A DNA stretch of 37,775 nt from Lachnospiraceae bacterium (GTDB taxonomy: Bacteria; Bacillota; Clostridia; Lachnospirales; Lachnospiraceae). The notes beneath the pieces are model-generated. The model was given only the letters and a program-made list of their open reading frames with translations. It did no database searches and had not been told where the DNA came from. Positions within the stretch are counted from its first letter, which is position 1; each line of letters starts with the position of its first letter. The stretch covers positions 1 through 37,775 of the forward strand of contig JAFXGR010000172.1 of assembly GCA_017520155.1 (NCBI GenBank), written 5' to 3'. This document shows positions 9,099-16,165 of this stretch, one piece after another. The translations under genes and the position numbers were made by a program.

Positions 9099-10124
9099 AT
9101 GTCAAAATATAATAAAGAAGAGGAATTGTATGAATATCAATATACTACCCCAAATAAAAAGGTGGTAAAGGAATTCCTTCCGGCATTAAAAAAGCCAAAA
9201 GGAAAAAAACAAGGGAAGAAGAAAATTTTTTGGGGACGTTTTCTTTTTATTTTGGGAATTCTGTTCCTGCTTGTTAACTTAAAGCAAATTATATTAGGTA
9301 GTTTTTTTGCTACTTTTCTTAAATTGGGAATAACCACAGCGGCTATAGGATACGGAGGATGTCTGCTTCAGCAGGGGAAGCAAATCAGAGGAAGAATTGC
9401 CCGCTACGAACGATATTTGAAGGCTTTAGAGAGTAAAAAGTTCGCTTCTGTTGAGGATTTATCTTTAAAGGTAGCTAAAAATCCAAAAACAGTGATTAAG
9501 GATCTGGAATACATGATTCAGCATAAGTGGTTTTTAGAAGCACATCTTGATCCCACAAAAACCCAGTTTATGCTTACGGACAAAATCTATGAACAGTATC
9601 AGTTGTCTATGCAGGGACAACAGTTAAAGGAAGAAGAAGAAAAACGGCAGATGGAGCTGGAAAATGATCCGATGCAAAAAGAACTGCATAAAGTACTTAA
9701 AGAGGGTGAATCCTATATTCAGAAAATACATAAATTAAATGATCTTATTCTGGGAGACAGTATCAGTGCAAAAATGGATAATATTGAGGAAACCTTGATC
9801 AGTATTTTTGAACTGTTGAAACGAAAGCCTGAAAAGCTGGGAGATATTCGTAAACTAATGCAGTATTATCTTCCCATCACCGTTAAGGTATTGGAGAAAT
9901 ATCGTGATTTTGAAAATGAACGTATTTCCAGTAAGCAGCTGGAGGAAGGAAAAGAGGATATCGAAGAATCCTTGGAAAAAGTACATACCGCTTTTGTAAA
10001 TTTACGGGAAAAGCTTTTTCAGGAGGATGTTTTGGATATTTCTACAGATTTAGATGTACTGGAGACCATGATGTCTCAGGAAGGTTTGATTGATCATCAA
10101 TTCACTATAAATATAAAACAATAA
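9099..10124 (+). CDS. XpaC-like 5-bromo-4-chloroindolyl phosphate hydrolysis family protein
   Basis: A 341-aa protein of the XpaC family (PF10112 type). A basic N-terminal region (KKPKGKKQGKKK) precedes two adjacent hydrophobic helices (about 47-90: FLFILGILFLLV and FLKLGITTAAIGYGG). A long, charged, mostly coiled-coil cytoplasmic part follows, with LKALESKKFASVEDL and KTVIKDLEYMIQHKWFLEAHLD, typical of the family. The name comes from a B. subtilis gene first linked to phosphatase-substrate hydrolysis; true function is unknown. It is followed after 13 bp by a telA-like gene. These two families are commonly adjacent and are thought to act together at the membrane. It is the first gene of a packed run reaching rnhA. 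The ribosome site is CAGGAGAG. No fully convincing promoter was found, although TTGTAC lies near 9002. Confidence 0.85.
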   Translation: MSKYNKEEELYEYQYTTPNKKVVKEFLPALKKPKGKKQGKKKIFWGRFLFILGILFLLVNLKQIILGSFFATFLKLGITTAAIGYGGCLLQQGKQIRGRIARYERYLKALESKKFASVEDLSLKVAKNPKTVIKDLEYMIQHKWFLEAHLDPTKTQFMLTDKIYEQYQLSMQGQQLKEEEEKRQMELENDPMQKELHKVLKEGESYIQKIHKLNDLILGDSISAKMDNIEETLISIFELLKRKPEKLGDIRKLMQYYLPITVKVLEKYRDFENERISSKQLEEGKEDIEESLEKVHTAFVNLREKLFQEDVLDISTDLDVLETMMSQEGLIDHQFTINIKQ

Positions 10125-10137
10125 AAGGAGAGGAACT

Positions 10138-11292
10138 ATGGAAAAAATAACAAATGCAGAAGTTTTGGAGTCAACCCCCACATTAACCTTTGAGCCCTTT
10201 CAGGAGCAAGAGGCACCTGTGGCACAAGAAAAGAAGGAAGAGATAGTTCCTCAGGTGAAGGAAATGGCGGAAATTCAGTTGACAGAGGAAGAGAAAAAAA
10301 TGGTGCAGGAATTTAGTGAGAAAATAGATTTGAAAAATTCTGCACTGATTTTGCAGTATGGTGCAGGGGCACAAAAAAAGATAGCTGATTTTTCTGAAAC
10401 AGCGCTTGATAATGTACGCACTAAGGATTTAGGAGAAGTAGGAGATCTTTTGGCAGGTGTAGTAACAGAATTAAAGGAATTTGACGCCCAGGAGACAAAG
10501 GGATTTTTAGGACTGTTTAAAAAGGCAGGAAACAGCATTGAATCCATGAAGGCAAAGTATGGCAAGGCAGAAGCTAATGTTAATGCTATGGTGGAGGTTT
10601 TGGAAGGTCATCAGGTACAGCTGTTAAAAGATACAGCCATGCTGGATAAAATGTATGAAATCAACAAGAATTATTTTAAAGAATTAAATATGTATATTAT
10701 TGCGGGAAAACAGAAGATGGAGGAAGTTGCAAATAAGGAGCTTCCGGCATTAATGGAAAAGGCAGCCCGCACCGGTCTTGCTGAGGATGCACAGGAAGTA
10801 AATGACACAAAAGCTATGCTGGATCGTTTTGAAAAAAAGATACACGATCTGGAACTGACTAAGGCAATTTCTTTACAGATGGCTCCCCAGATTCGTTTGA
10901 TTCAAAATAACGATACGGTAATGGCAGAGAAAATACAGTCCACCTTAGTAAATACTATCCCCTTATGGAAAAGTCAGATGGTATTGGCACTGGGAATGAA
11001 TCGTTCTGTGGAGGCAGCCAAAGCCCAGCAGGCAGTTACAGAGGTAACTAATGAGCTGCTTCGAAAAAATGCAGCGGTACTGCAGCAGTCTACCATTGAA
11101 ACAGCTAAAGCATCAGAAAAGAGTATTGTGGATGTAGAAACTTTGGCAGAAACAAATCAAATGTTAATTTCCACTTTGGATGAAGTATTAAAAATTCAAA
11201 CAGAAGGAAAAGAAAAACGAAAGCTGGCTGAGATTGAATTAAATCGAATTGAAAATGATTTAAAGAGCAGGCTTTTGGAGATGCGTGGCTAA
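10138..11292 (+). CDS. TelA-family toxic anion resistance protein
   Basis: A 384-aa, almost entirely helical protein of the TelA/KlaA family (PF05816). It has no membrane segment. The N-terminal ~60 residues are acidic and low-complexity. The family core follows with FSEKIDLKNSALILQYGAGAQKKIADFSETAL, seen here in pieces (FSEKIDLKN, LQYGAGAQKKIADF), and the GFLGLFKKAGNSIESMKAKY segment. Later come AISLQMAPQIRLIQNND and NTIPLWKSQMVLALG. The family was named for tellurite resistance of plasmid RK2 but the chromosomal copies of Firmicutes have a general envelope-stress role that is poorly defined. It sits 13 bp after the xpaC-like gene and 11 bp before the phosphorylase gene, so it is co-transcribed. 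Ribosome site AAAGGAGAGG. Confidence 0.92.
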   Translation: MEKITNAEVLESTPTLTFEPFQEQEAPVAQEKKEEIVPQVKEMAEIQLTEEEKKMVQEFSEKIDLKNSALILQYGAGAQKKIADFSETALDNVRTKDLGEVGDLLAGVVTELKEFDAQETKGFLGLFKKAGNSIESMKAKYGKAEANVNAMVEVLEGHQVQLLKDTAMLDKMYEINKNYFKELNMYIIAGKQKMEEVANKELPALMEKAARTGLAEDAQEVNDTKAMLDRFEKKIHDLELTKAISLQMAPQIRLIQNNDTVMAEKIQSTLVNTIPLWKSQMVLALGMNRSVEAAKAQQAVTEVTNELLRKNAAVLQQSTIETAKASEKSIVDVETLAETNQMLISTLDEVLKIQTEGKEKRKLAEIELNRIENDLKSRLLEMRG

Positions 11293-11303
11293 GGAGAGAG
11301 AAG

Positions 11304-12149
11304 ATGAATCAGGTTTATGAGAAATTATTATCCTGTTATGAAAGCGTCAAGAAAGAAATTGACTTTGTTCCCCAGGTGGCTGTTGTTCTTGGTTCCGGAT
11401 TAGGGGACTATGTCAAAGAAATTGAGGTTGTAAAAGAGCTTCCCTATGAGGAAATTGAGGGATTCCCCAAATCTACGGTAGAAGGACATGCAGGAAAGTT
11501 TCTTTTTGGATATTTGCAGGGAATCAGAATTGTTTGTATGCAGGGAAGAGTTCATTATTATGAGGGATATTCTATTTCCGATGTAGTACTGCCCATTCGT
11601 CTGATGAAGCTTATGGGGGCTGAAATTCTATTTTTAACTAATGCTTCAGGAGGAATTAACCCTGAATTTAAAGCGGGAGATTTTATGCTGATGACAGACC
11701 ATATTTCCAGCTTTGTTCCCAATCCCCTGGTGGGAGAGAATATAGAGGAGCTGGGAACAAGATTTCCAGATATGTCTGAAGTTTATCATAAAGAGCTGCG
11801 AAGAAGAATTCAAGAGGCAGCAAAGGAGCAGCAAATTGAGCTAAAGGAAGGAATTTATGTACAGTGCAGCGGTCCCTCCTTTGAGTCCCCTGCAGAAATC
11901 CAAATGTTTCACAAACTAGGTATTGATGCAGTAGGGATGTCCACTGTTGTGGAAGCCATTGCGGCAAATCATATGGGAATGAAAATATGCGGAATTTCCT
12001 TTGTGGCAAATCTGGCAGCAGGAATAAGCAAAAATCCCCTGACCCATCAGGAAGTTTGGGAGGCAGCCAATGAAGCAGCACCAAAATTCAGAAAGCTGGT
12101 AACACAGTCAATACTTAATTTTGCAGATTTATTAGAAAAAGGAGTATAA
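11304..12149 (+). CDS. punA: Purine nucleoside phosphorylase (trimeric type)
   Basis: Catalyses phosphorolysis of inosine, guanosine and their deoxy forms to free base and (deoxy)ribose-1-phosphate. At 281 aa it belongs to the trimeric, inosine/guanosine-specific class rather than the hexameric DeoD class. Diagnostic segments are VVLGSGLGDYV (phosphate-binding loop, about 27-37), EGHAGKFLFG, MQGRVHYYEGYS and LTNASGGINPEFKAGD. CSGPSFESPAEI follows, then the base-binding region GMSTVVEAIAANHMGMK. The gene follows telA by 11 bp with ribosome site AAGGAGAG, and is followed after one base by the deaminase gene. Together the pair would convert adenosine-type nucleosides to inosine-type and then release hypoxanthine, a purine salvage logic. 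The symbol is the one used for this class; B. subtilis calls it pupG. Confidence 0.95.
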   Translation: MNQVYEKLLSCYESVKKEIDFVPQVAVVLGSGLGDYVKEIEVVKELPYEEIEGFPKSTVEGHAGKFLFGYLQGIRIVCMQGRVHYYEGYSISDVVLPIRLMKLMGAEILFLTNASGGINPEFKAGDFMLMTDHISSFVPNPLVGENIEELGTRFPDMSEVYHKELRRRIQEAAKEQQIELKEGIYVQCSGPSFESPAEIQMFHKLGIDAVGMSTVVEAIAANHMGMKICGISFVANLAAGISKNPLTHQEVWEAANEAAPKFRKLVTQSILNFADLLEKGV

Positions 12150-12150
12150 A

Positions 12151-13422
12151 ATGAAATTACGTTTTTATAATGCCAGAATTATGTCTATGGTTAATCCGGG
12201 AGAAATCATTCAGGGAGAGATTCACATTCAGGATGACACCATTCTCTATGTGGGAGAGGAAAAAGCACAGGAAAATCATAGCTGGGACAGAGAAATTGAT
12301 TGTAAGGAAAATTTATTAATGCCCGGTTTTAAGAATGCTCATGCCCATTCTGCTATGGTAGTCTTTCGTTCTCTTTGCGATGATCTTAATCTTCAGGATT
12401 GGCTTCATCATGAAATTTTTCCAAGAGAAGCACAGATGACGGGAGAGGATTGTTATGAATTAACAAGACTTGCAAATCTGGAATATTTAACCAGCGGAAT
12501 TACGGCTGCCGCAGATATGTATCTTACTCCGGAAACCATTGCTGAAGCTTGTAATGATATGGGAATGCGCTGCGTAATCGTTAGTGGATTAAATAAATTT
12601 GGTCCCCCTATTCCCGTAATGGAGGAAAGGTTTAATACATTAAATAATAAATATGATTTAGTGAGCTTTAAATTAGGTGTACATGCAGAATATACCTGCT
12701 CTAAGGAGTTATTGGAGGAGGTATCCAAGGTACTTCATCAATATCAGGTGCCCTTCTATGTCCATATGTCAGAAACAAAAACAGAAGTAGAGGAGTGTAG
12801 GGCTCGTTACGGCATTACCCCGGTGGCTTTGTTTGACCAGTTAGGTCTTTTTGATTTCGGAGGCTCCATTTATCATGGAGTACATACCACTAAAGAAGAT
12901 ATGGAAATTTTAAAAAGAAGGGGAATCAGTGTAATTACCAACCCTGGTTCCAATGCTAAGCTAGCCAGTGGAATCGCTCCCATTGAGGATTATTTAAAAC
13001 ATGGTATTACAGTGGGAATAGGTACTGACGGAGCTTCCAGTAATAACTGTCTGGACATGTTTCGTGAGATGTTCTTAGTTACTGCTTTGGCAAAATTAAA
13101 GGAAAATGATCCTGCAGCGGTAGATGCTATTAAGGTATTGACTATGGCTACGGTAAACAGTGCCCGTTCTATGGGATTGGATAATTGCGATGTATTACAG
13201 GAAGGAAAGCAGGCGGACATAATTATGATTGATTTAAAACAGCCGAATATGCAGCCTCTTAATAATATTGCAAAAAATATTGTTTACAGCGGAAGTAAGA
13301 TGAATATTAAGATGACCATGATTGCAGGAAAGATTTTGTATGAAGATGGTAAGTTTGCAGACCATATTCCTGTGGATGAAATTTATGAAAATTCAAATAA
13401 GATTCTGGAAAGATTAAGATAG
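12151..13422 (+). CDS. mtaD: S-adenosylhomocysteine / 5'-methylthioadenosine deaminase (amidohydrolase)
   Basis: A 423-aa metal-dependent amidohydrolase of the MtaD/DadD group, which deaminates S-adenosylhomocysteine, 5'-methylthioadenosine and sometimes adenosine. Metal ligands are visible in the expected order. HAH is in PGFKNAHAHSAMV (about 64-74). A third His lies in VHAEYTCS, another in HMSETKTEVEE and YHGVHTTKED, and the catalytic Asp in GIGTDGASSNN. The N-terminal beta domain and the C-terminal QADIIMIDL strand complete the composite domain of the family. It starts one base after the phosphorylase stop, suggesting tight coupling in by-product salvage from methylation reactions. Which substrate is preferred cannot be told from sequence; chlorohydrolase-like relatives share the fold. 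Confidence 0.88.
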   Translation: MKLRFYNARIMSMVNPGEIIQGEIHIQDDTILYVGEEKAQENHSWDREIDCKENLLMPGFKNAHAHSAMVVFRSLCDDLNLQDWLHHEIFPREAQMTGEDCYELTRLANLEYLTSGITAAADMYLTPETIAEACNDMGMRCVIVSGLNKFGPPIPVMEERFNTLNNKYDLVSFKLGVHAEYTCSKELLEEVSKVLHQYQVPFYVHMSETKTEVEECRARYGITPVALFDQLGLFDFGGSIYHGVHTTKEDMEILKRRGISVITNPGSNAKLASGIAPIEDYLKHGITVGIGTDGASSNNCLDMFREMFLVTALAKLKENDPAAVDAIKVLTMATVNSARSMGLDNCDVLQEGKQADIIMIDLKQPNMQPLNNIAKNIVYSGSKMNIKMTMIAGKILYEDGKFADHIPVDEIYENSNKILERLR

Positions 13423-13430
13423 GAGAGAGA

Positions 13431-15083
13431 ATGGCAATAGTTGTTTTTCTAAGTTTTTTTGTTGTTTTGGCAATTGGTTTATTATTAAGGGAAGAAAGAA
13501 AAACAAGGATAAGAGAAAAACAAATTGAAAAGGAACTGAGAAAGCAATGGGAGGAGAGAAGAGAAAAAAACTTCTCTCCTTATGAAATGGAACAGATTTC
13601 CTATTTGGCAAAAACAAGAGCTGATGAAAACAGAGTGGATGAGCTCACCTGGGAAAACCTGGAAATGGATAAGGTGTATCAAAAACTCTGTTACTGCCAA
13701 TCTTCCTTAGGGGAAGAATATTTCTATTTTTTGTTAAGAAATCCCATGCGGGATTGGAAAAAGCTTGAGGAATTGGAAGAAAAACTTCAGTGTCTTTCAG
13801 ATATCGATACTCTTGTTTTTTTGCAAAAAGAATTGATTAAGCTGGGGAAGATAAAAAAACACTCCATGAGAGAATATTTGGATCTTTTTTGGAAGGCAGA
13901 GGGAAAAGGTAATCTTTTTCATTATTTAGGAATAATTTTTTTATTCCTGTCTTTCTTTTGGATGAATATTTCGTTGTTTACAGGTTTTCTTTTCTTTATG
14001 GCTGTTCTTTTGTTTCAAATAATAACTTATTTTAAAGCAAAGGCTGAGCTGGAGCCTTATTTAGTGAGTCTTCGTTATCTCTTTCGTATGGGAGAAACGG
14101 CGAAGAAGGTAATTCCCCTTTTGCCAAAAGAATGGCAGAAGGAAAAAGAAGTTCTGGAAAAGATAACAAAGACAATGAAAGAAATGGAAAAAGGTTCCGG
14201 TCTTTTGCTGTCCTTTGGAAAGATGTCAGGACAAGGGATGGAGGTTATTTTTGACTATGTCCGCATGATTTTCCATCCGGATATTATAAAATATAATAGA
14301 ATTGTAAAAACGGCAGAAAAGTACAAGAGGGAAATAGAAGACCTATATGCTGTTTTAGGGGAATTAGATTCCTGTCTATCCATTGTTCAGTATCGTCATA
14401 TACTTAAGGTATGGACAGTACCAAAAGAGGAGGTAAAGGAGGGACTGAACATAAAGGGAGGGTATCATCCCTTAGTACAGGAGCCGGTAACCAATGATCT
14501 TGAACTAAAGAAGTGTTTACTTCTTACCGGATCTAATGCTTCAGGGAAATCTACTTTCTTAAAAATGATGGGAGTAAATCTTCTTTTGGGCCAGTCCGTG
14601 AATACCTGTCTGGCAGAGGCTTTTTCCTATCCAACCTGCAGACTTTTTACTTGTCTGTGGGTAAAAGATTCCTTAGAGAGAAAAGAAAGCTATTATATGG
14701 CGGAAATTAAGGCAATTAAAGGAATTTTTGATGTTTCCTGCAGGAAAGAAAAAGTAATTTGCTTGATTGATGAGGTTTTGCGGGGAACCAATACCATGGA
14801 ACGAATTGCTGCATCTGCAGAAATTTTGTTGGAAATGAGAAAAAAAGGAATGATTGTTTTGGCCGCTACTCATGATCGGGAATTAACAGAAATTTTGGAA
14901 AAGGAATATGAGAATTATCATTTTGGTGAGGTGATTGAAAATCAGGATATTCATTTTTCTTTTAAATTATTACCGGGAAGGGCGGATTCCAGTAATGCTA
15001 TTTTTCTCCTGTCTCATATAGGATATGACTCATCTATTGTGCATAGGGCCAAAGAACGATTGGAAAAAATAAAAGGAAGGTAA
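13431..15083 (+). CDS. Membrane-anchored MutS-like ATPase
   Basis: A 550-aa protein with a MutS-type ATPase domain at its C terminus. Walker A is LLTGSNASGKSTFLK (about 365-379), the signature-like VKDSLERKESYYMAEI follows, and Walker B is CLIDEVLRGTN. AATHDRELTEIL is the switch His segment. Unlike MutS1 or MutS2 it has no N-terminal mismatch-binding domain and no Smr nuclease. Instead it begins with a TM helix (residues 2-20) and has a further hydrophobic hairpin (about 162-202: two TM helices). Such short MutS-related proteins are common in Clostridia; their role is unknown and need not be mismatch repair. It starts 8 bp after mtaD with ribosome site TAGGAGAG. Confidence in the ATPase family is high, in function low. 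Confidence 0.85.
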   Translation: MAIVVFLSFFVVLAIGLLLREERKTRIREKQIEKELRKQWEERREKNFSPYEMEQISYLAKTRADENRVDELTWENLEMDKVYQKLCYCQSSLGEEYFYFLLRNPMRDWKKLEELEEKLQCLSDIDTLVFLQKELIKLGKIKKHSMREYLDLFWKAEGKGNLFHYLGIIFLFLSFFWMNISLFTGFLFFMAVLLFQIITYFKAKAELEPYLVSLRYLFRMGETAKKVIPLLPKEWQKEKEVLEKITKTMKEMEKGSGLLLSFGKMSGQGMEVIFDYVRMIFHPDIIKYNRIVKTAEKYKREIEDLYAVLGELDSCLSIVQYRHILKVWTVPKEEVKEGLNIKGGYHPLVQEPVTNDLELKKCLLLTGSNASGKSTFLKMMGVNLLLGQSVNTCLAEAFSYPTCRLFTCLWVKDSLERKESYYMAEIKAIKGIFDVSCRKEKVICLIDEVLRGTNTMERIAASAEILLEMRKKGMIVLAATHDRELTEILEKEYENYHFGEVIENQDIHFSFKLLPGRADSSNAIFLLSHIGYDSSIVHRAKERLEKIKGR

Positions 15084-15089
15084 AAGGCA

Positions 15090-15575
15090 ATGAAGGTAAC
15101 ATTATATTCTGATGGTTCTGCCAGAGGAAATCCCAAGGGACCGGGAGGCTACGGCTGTGTTTTGCAATATGTGGACAGTAAGGGAATGCTTCATGAAAGA
15201 GAATTTTCTGCCGGTTATGTAAAAACCACCAATAACCGAATGGAGATGATGGCAGTGATTGTTGGTCTTGAGGCCTTAACCAAGCCCTGTCAGGTATTGG
15301 TAGTTTCAGACTCTAAATATGTGACAGATACCTTTAATCAGCATTGGATTGAAAATTGGCAGAAAAAAAAATGGAAAACCAGTACGGGAAAACCGGTAAA
15401 AAATAAATCCTTATGGATAAGAATGTTAAAAGCTATGGAGCCACATCAAGTAGTATTTCAGTGGGTAAAGGGCCATGCCGGACACCCGGAAAATGAACGA
15501 TGTGATCAGTTAGCCACTGCAGCTGCTGACGGAGGGAATTTACTTATTGATTCCATGGAAGAGGATGAAATTTAA
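15090..15575 (+). CDS. rnhA: Ribonuclease HI
   Basis: Cleaves the RNA strand of RNA-DNA hybrids, removing primers and R-loops. The 161 aa match the type I family. All four acidic active-site positions are visible: Asp8 in YSDGSARGNP, Glu in NNRMEMMAV, Asp in VVSDSKYVTD, and Asp in HPENERCDQLA. The catalytic-loop His is in VKGHAGHPENE. It starts 6 bp after the MutS-like gene and is the last member of the xpaC-to-rnhA run. No strong terminator is evident directly behind it; only a weak hairpin is seen near 15600. Confidence 0.97.
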   Translation: MKVTLYSDGSARGNPKGPGGYGCVLQYVDSKGMLHEREFSAGYVKTTNNRMEMMAVIVGLEALTKPCQVLVVSDSKYVTDTFNQHWIENWQKKKWKTSTGKPVKNKSLWIRMLKAMEPHQVVFQWVKGHAGHPENERCDQLATAAADGGNLLIDSMEEDEI

Positions 15576-15675
15576 ATTATTCATCACAGGGCACAGGTAA
15601 GGAAAAGAATTATCCTTTTAGCAGTGAATAGTTACAATTTTCTAAAAAAGATAAGGGGGAACTTTTCACTGGGAC

Positions 15676-15704
15676 TTGCACTTGCAGTACAGCAGTGGTA
15701 TGAT
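15676..15704 (+). promoter_or_regulatory. Extended -10 promoter for the small membrane protein
   Basis: TTGCAC (15676-15681), 17 bp, then TATGAT (15699-15704) preceded by TGG, giving the TGn extended -10 form. ATG 15732 follows 27 bp later. Confidence 0.6.
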
Positions 15705-15731
15705 AAAGAGAAAGAAAGGTAGGGGACGGTT

Positions 15732-15896
15732 ATGGGAAATTTAATTGCATTTATAAACGCTTTTTTATCCTACGGCGCTTTGTTTTTATTTATTGTGGTT
15801 TTATGTGTGATAGCTGCCTTTGTAGGAATTAAATTAAGAAAAAATAAGAATCAGAGGGAAGCTGCCCTGTCAGAGGCAGGAAACAGCAATTCATGA
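15732..15896 (+). CDS. Small single-span membrane protein (54 aa)
   Basis: A 54-aa ORF: MGNLIAFINAFLSYG, a hydrophobic span of about 20 residues (ALFLFIVVLCVIAAFVGI), then a basic/polar tail (KLRKNKNQREAALSE). The composition is that of a small N-out or N-in membrane peptide with positive charges just inside. It is supported by a dedicated extended -10 promoter, a ribosome site (AAAGGTAGGGG, 6-10 bp upstream) and a clean terminator 26 bp after the stop, which together make a single-gene unit. I do not recognise the family. It could be a small regulatory membrane protein; a type I toxin is less likely because no antisense RNA promoter was seen. Confidence 0.75.
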   Translation: MGNLIAFINAFLSYGALFLFIVVLCVIAAFVGIKLRKNKNQREAALSEAGNSNS

Positions 15897-15921
15897 TTTT
15901 AGCGTAAGAGGAAGGTGAGAG

Positions 15922-15951
15922 AGAATAGCGAAAAAACGCTATTCTTTTTTT
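15922..15951 (+). terminator. Terminator after the small membrane protein gene
   Basis: AGAATAGCG (15922-15930) pairs with CGCTATTCT (15937-15945) around an A6 loop, followed by a T run. Confidence 0.92.
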
Positions 15952-15984
15952 ATCCGGGAAAAGTTTTTTTGCTTTCCTTAATAG

Positions 15985-16014
15985 TTGACAAAAAGTACAA
16001 ACCGGATTTATACT
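15985..16014 (+). promoter_or_regulatory. Sigma-A promoter of the nrdDG-dut operon
   Basis: Perfect TTGACA (15985-15990), 18-bp spacer, TATACT (16009-16014). The transcript would start near 16021, giving a leader of about 145 bases before nrdD. Confidence 0.8.
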
Positions 16015-16028
16015 AATGAATACGCAGA

Positions 16029-16076
16029 CCACAAGATATAGTTTATATGAGAAAAGTTATCCACTATATTCTGTGT
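16029..16076. promoter_or_regulatory. Pair of NrdR boxes upstream of nrdD
   Basis: Two 16-bp sites, CCACAAGATATAGTTT (16029-16044) and CCACTATATTCTGTGT (16061-16076), each match the known NrdR consensus acaCwAtATaTwGtgt at about 13 of 16 positions. They start 32 bp apart, three helical turns, the usual arrangement for the ATP/dATP-sensing repressor NrdR. They lie at and just after the predicted transcription start. nrdR itself is not in the window. Confidence 0.75.
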
Positions 16077-16165
16077 AATAATAGCTGCTCTTATTTTTAT
16101 TTTAGGGGCAGTTTTGGTTTTGTTCAGGAAAAGAAAAGAAGTTTTTAGGGGGAAGGAAGATTAGG

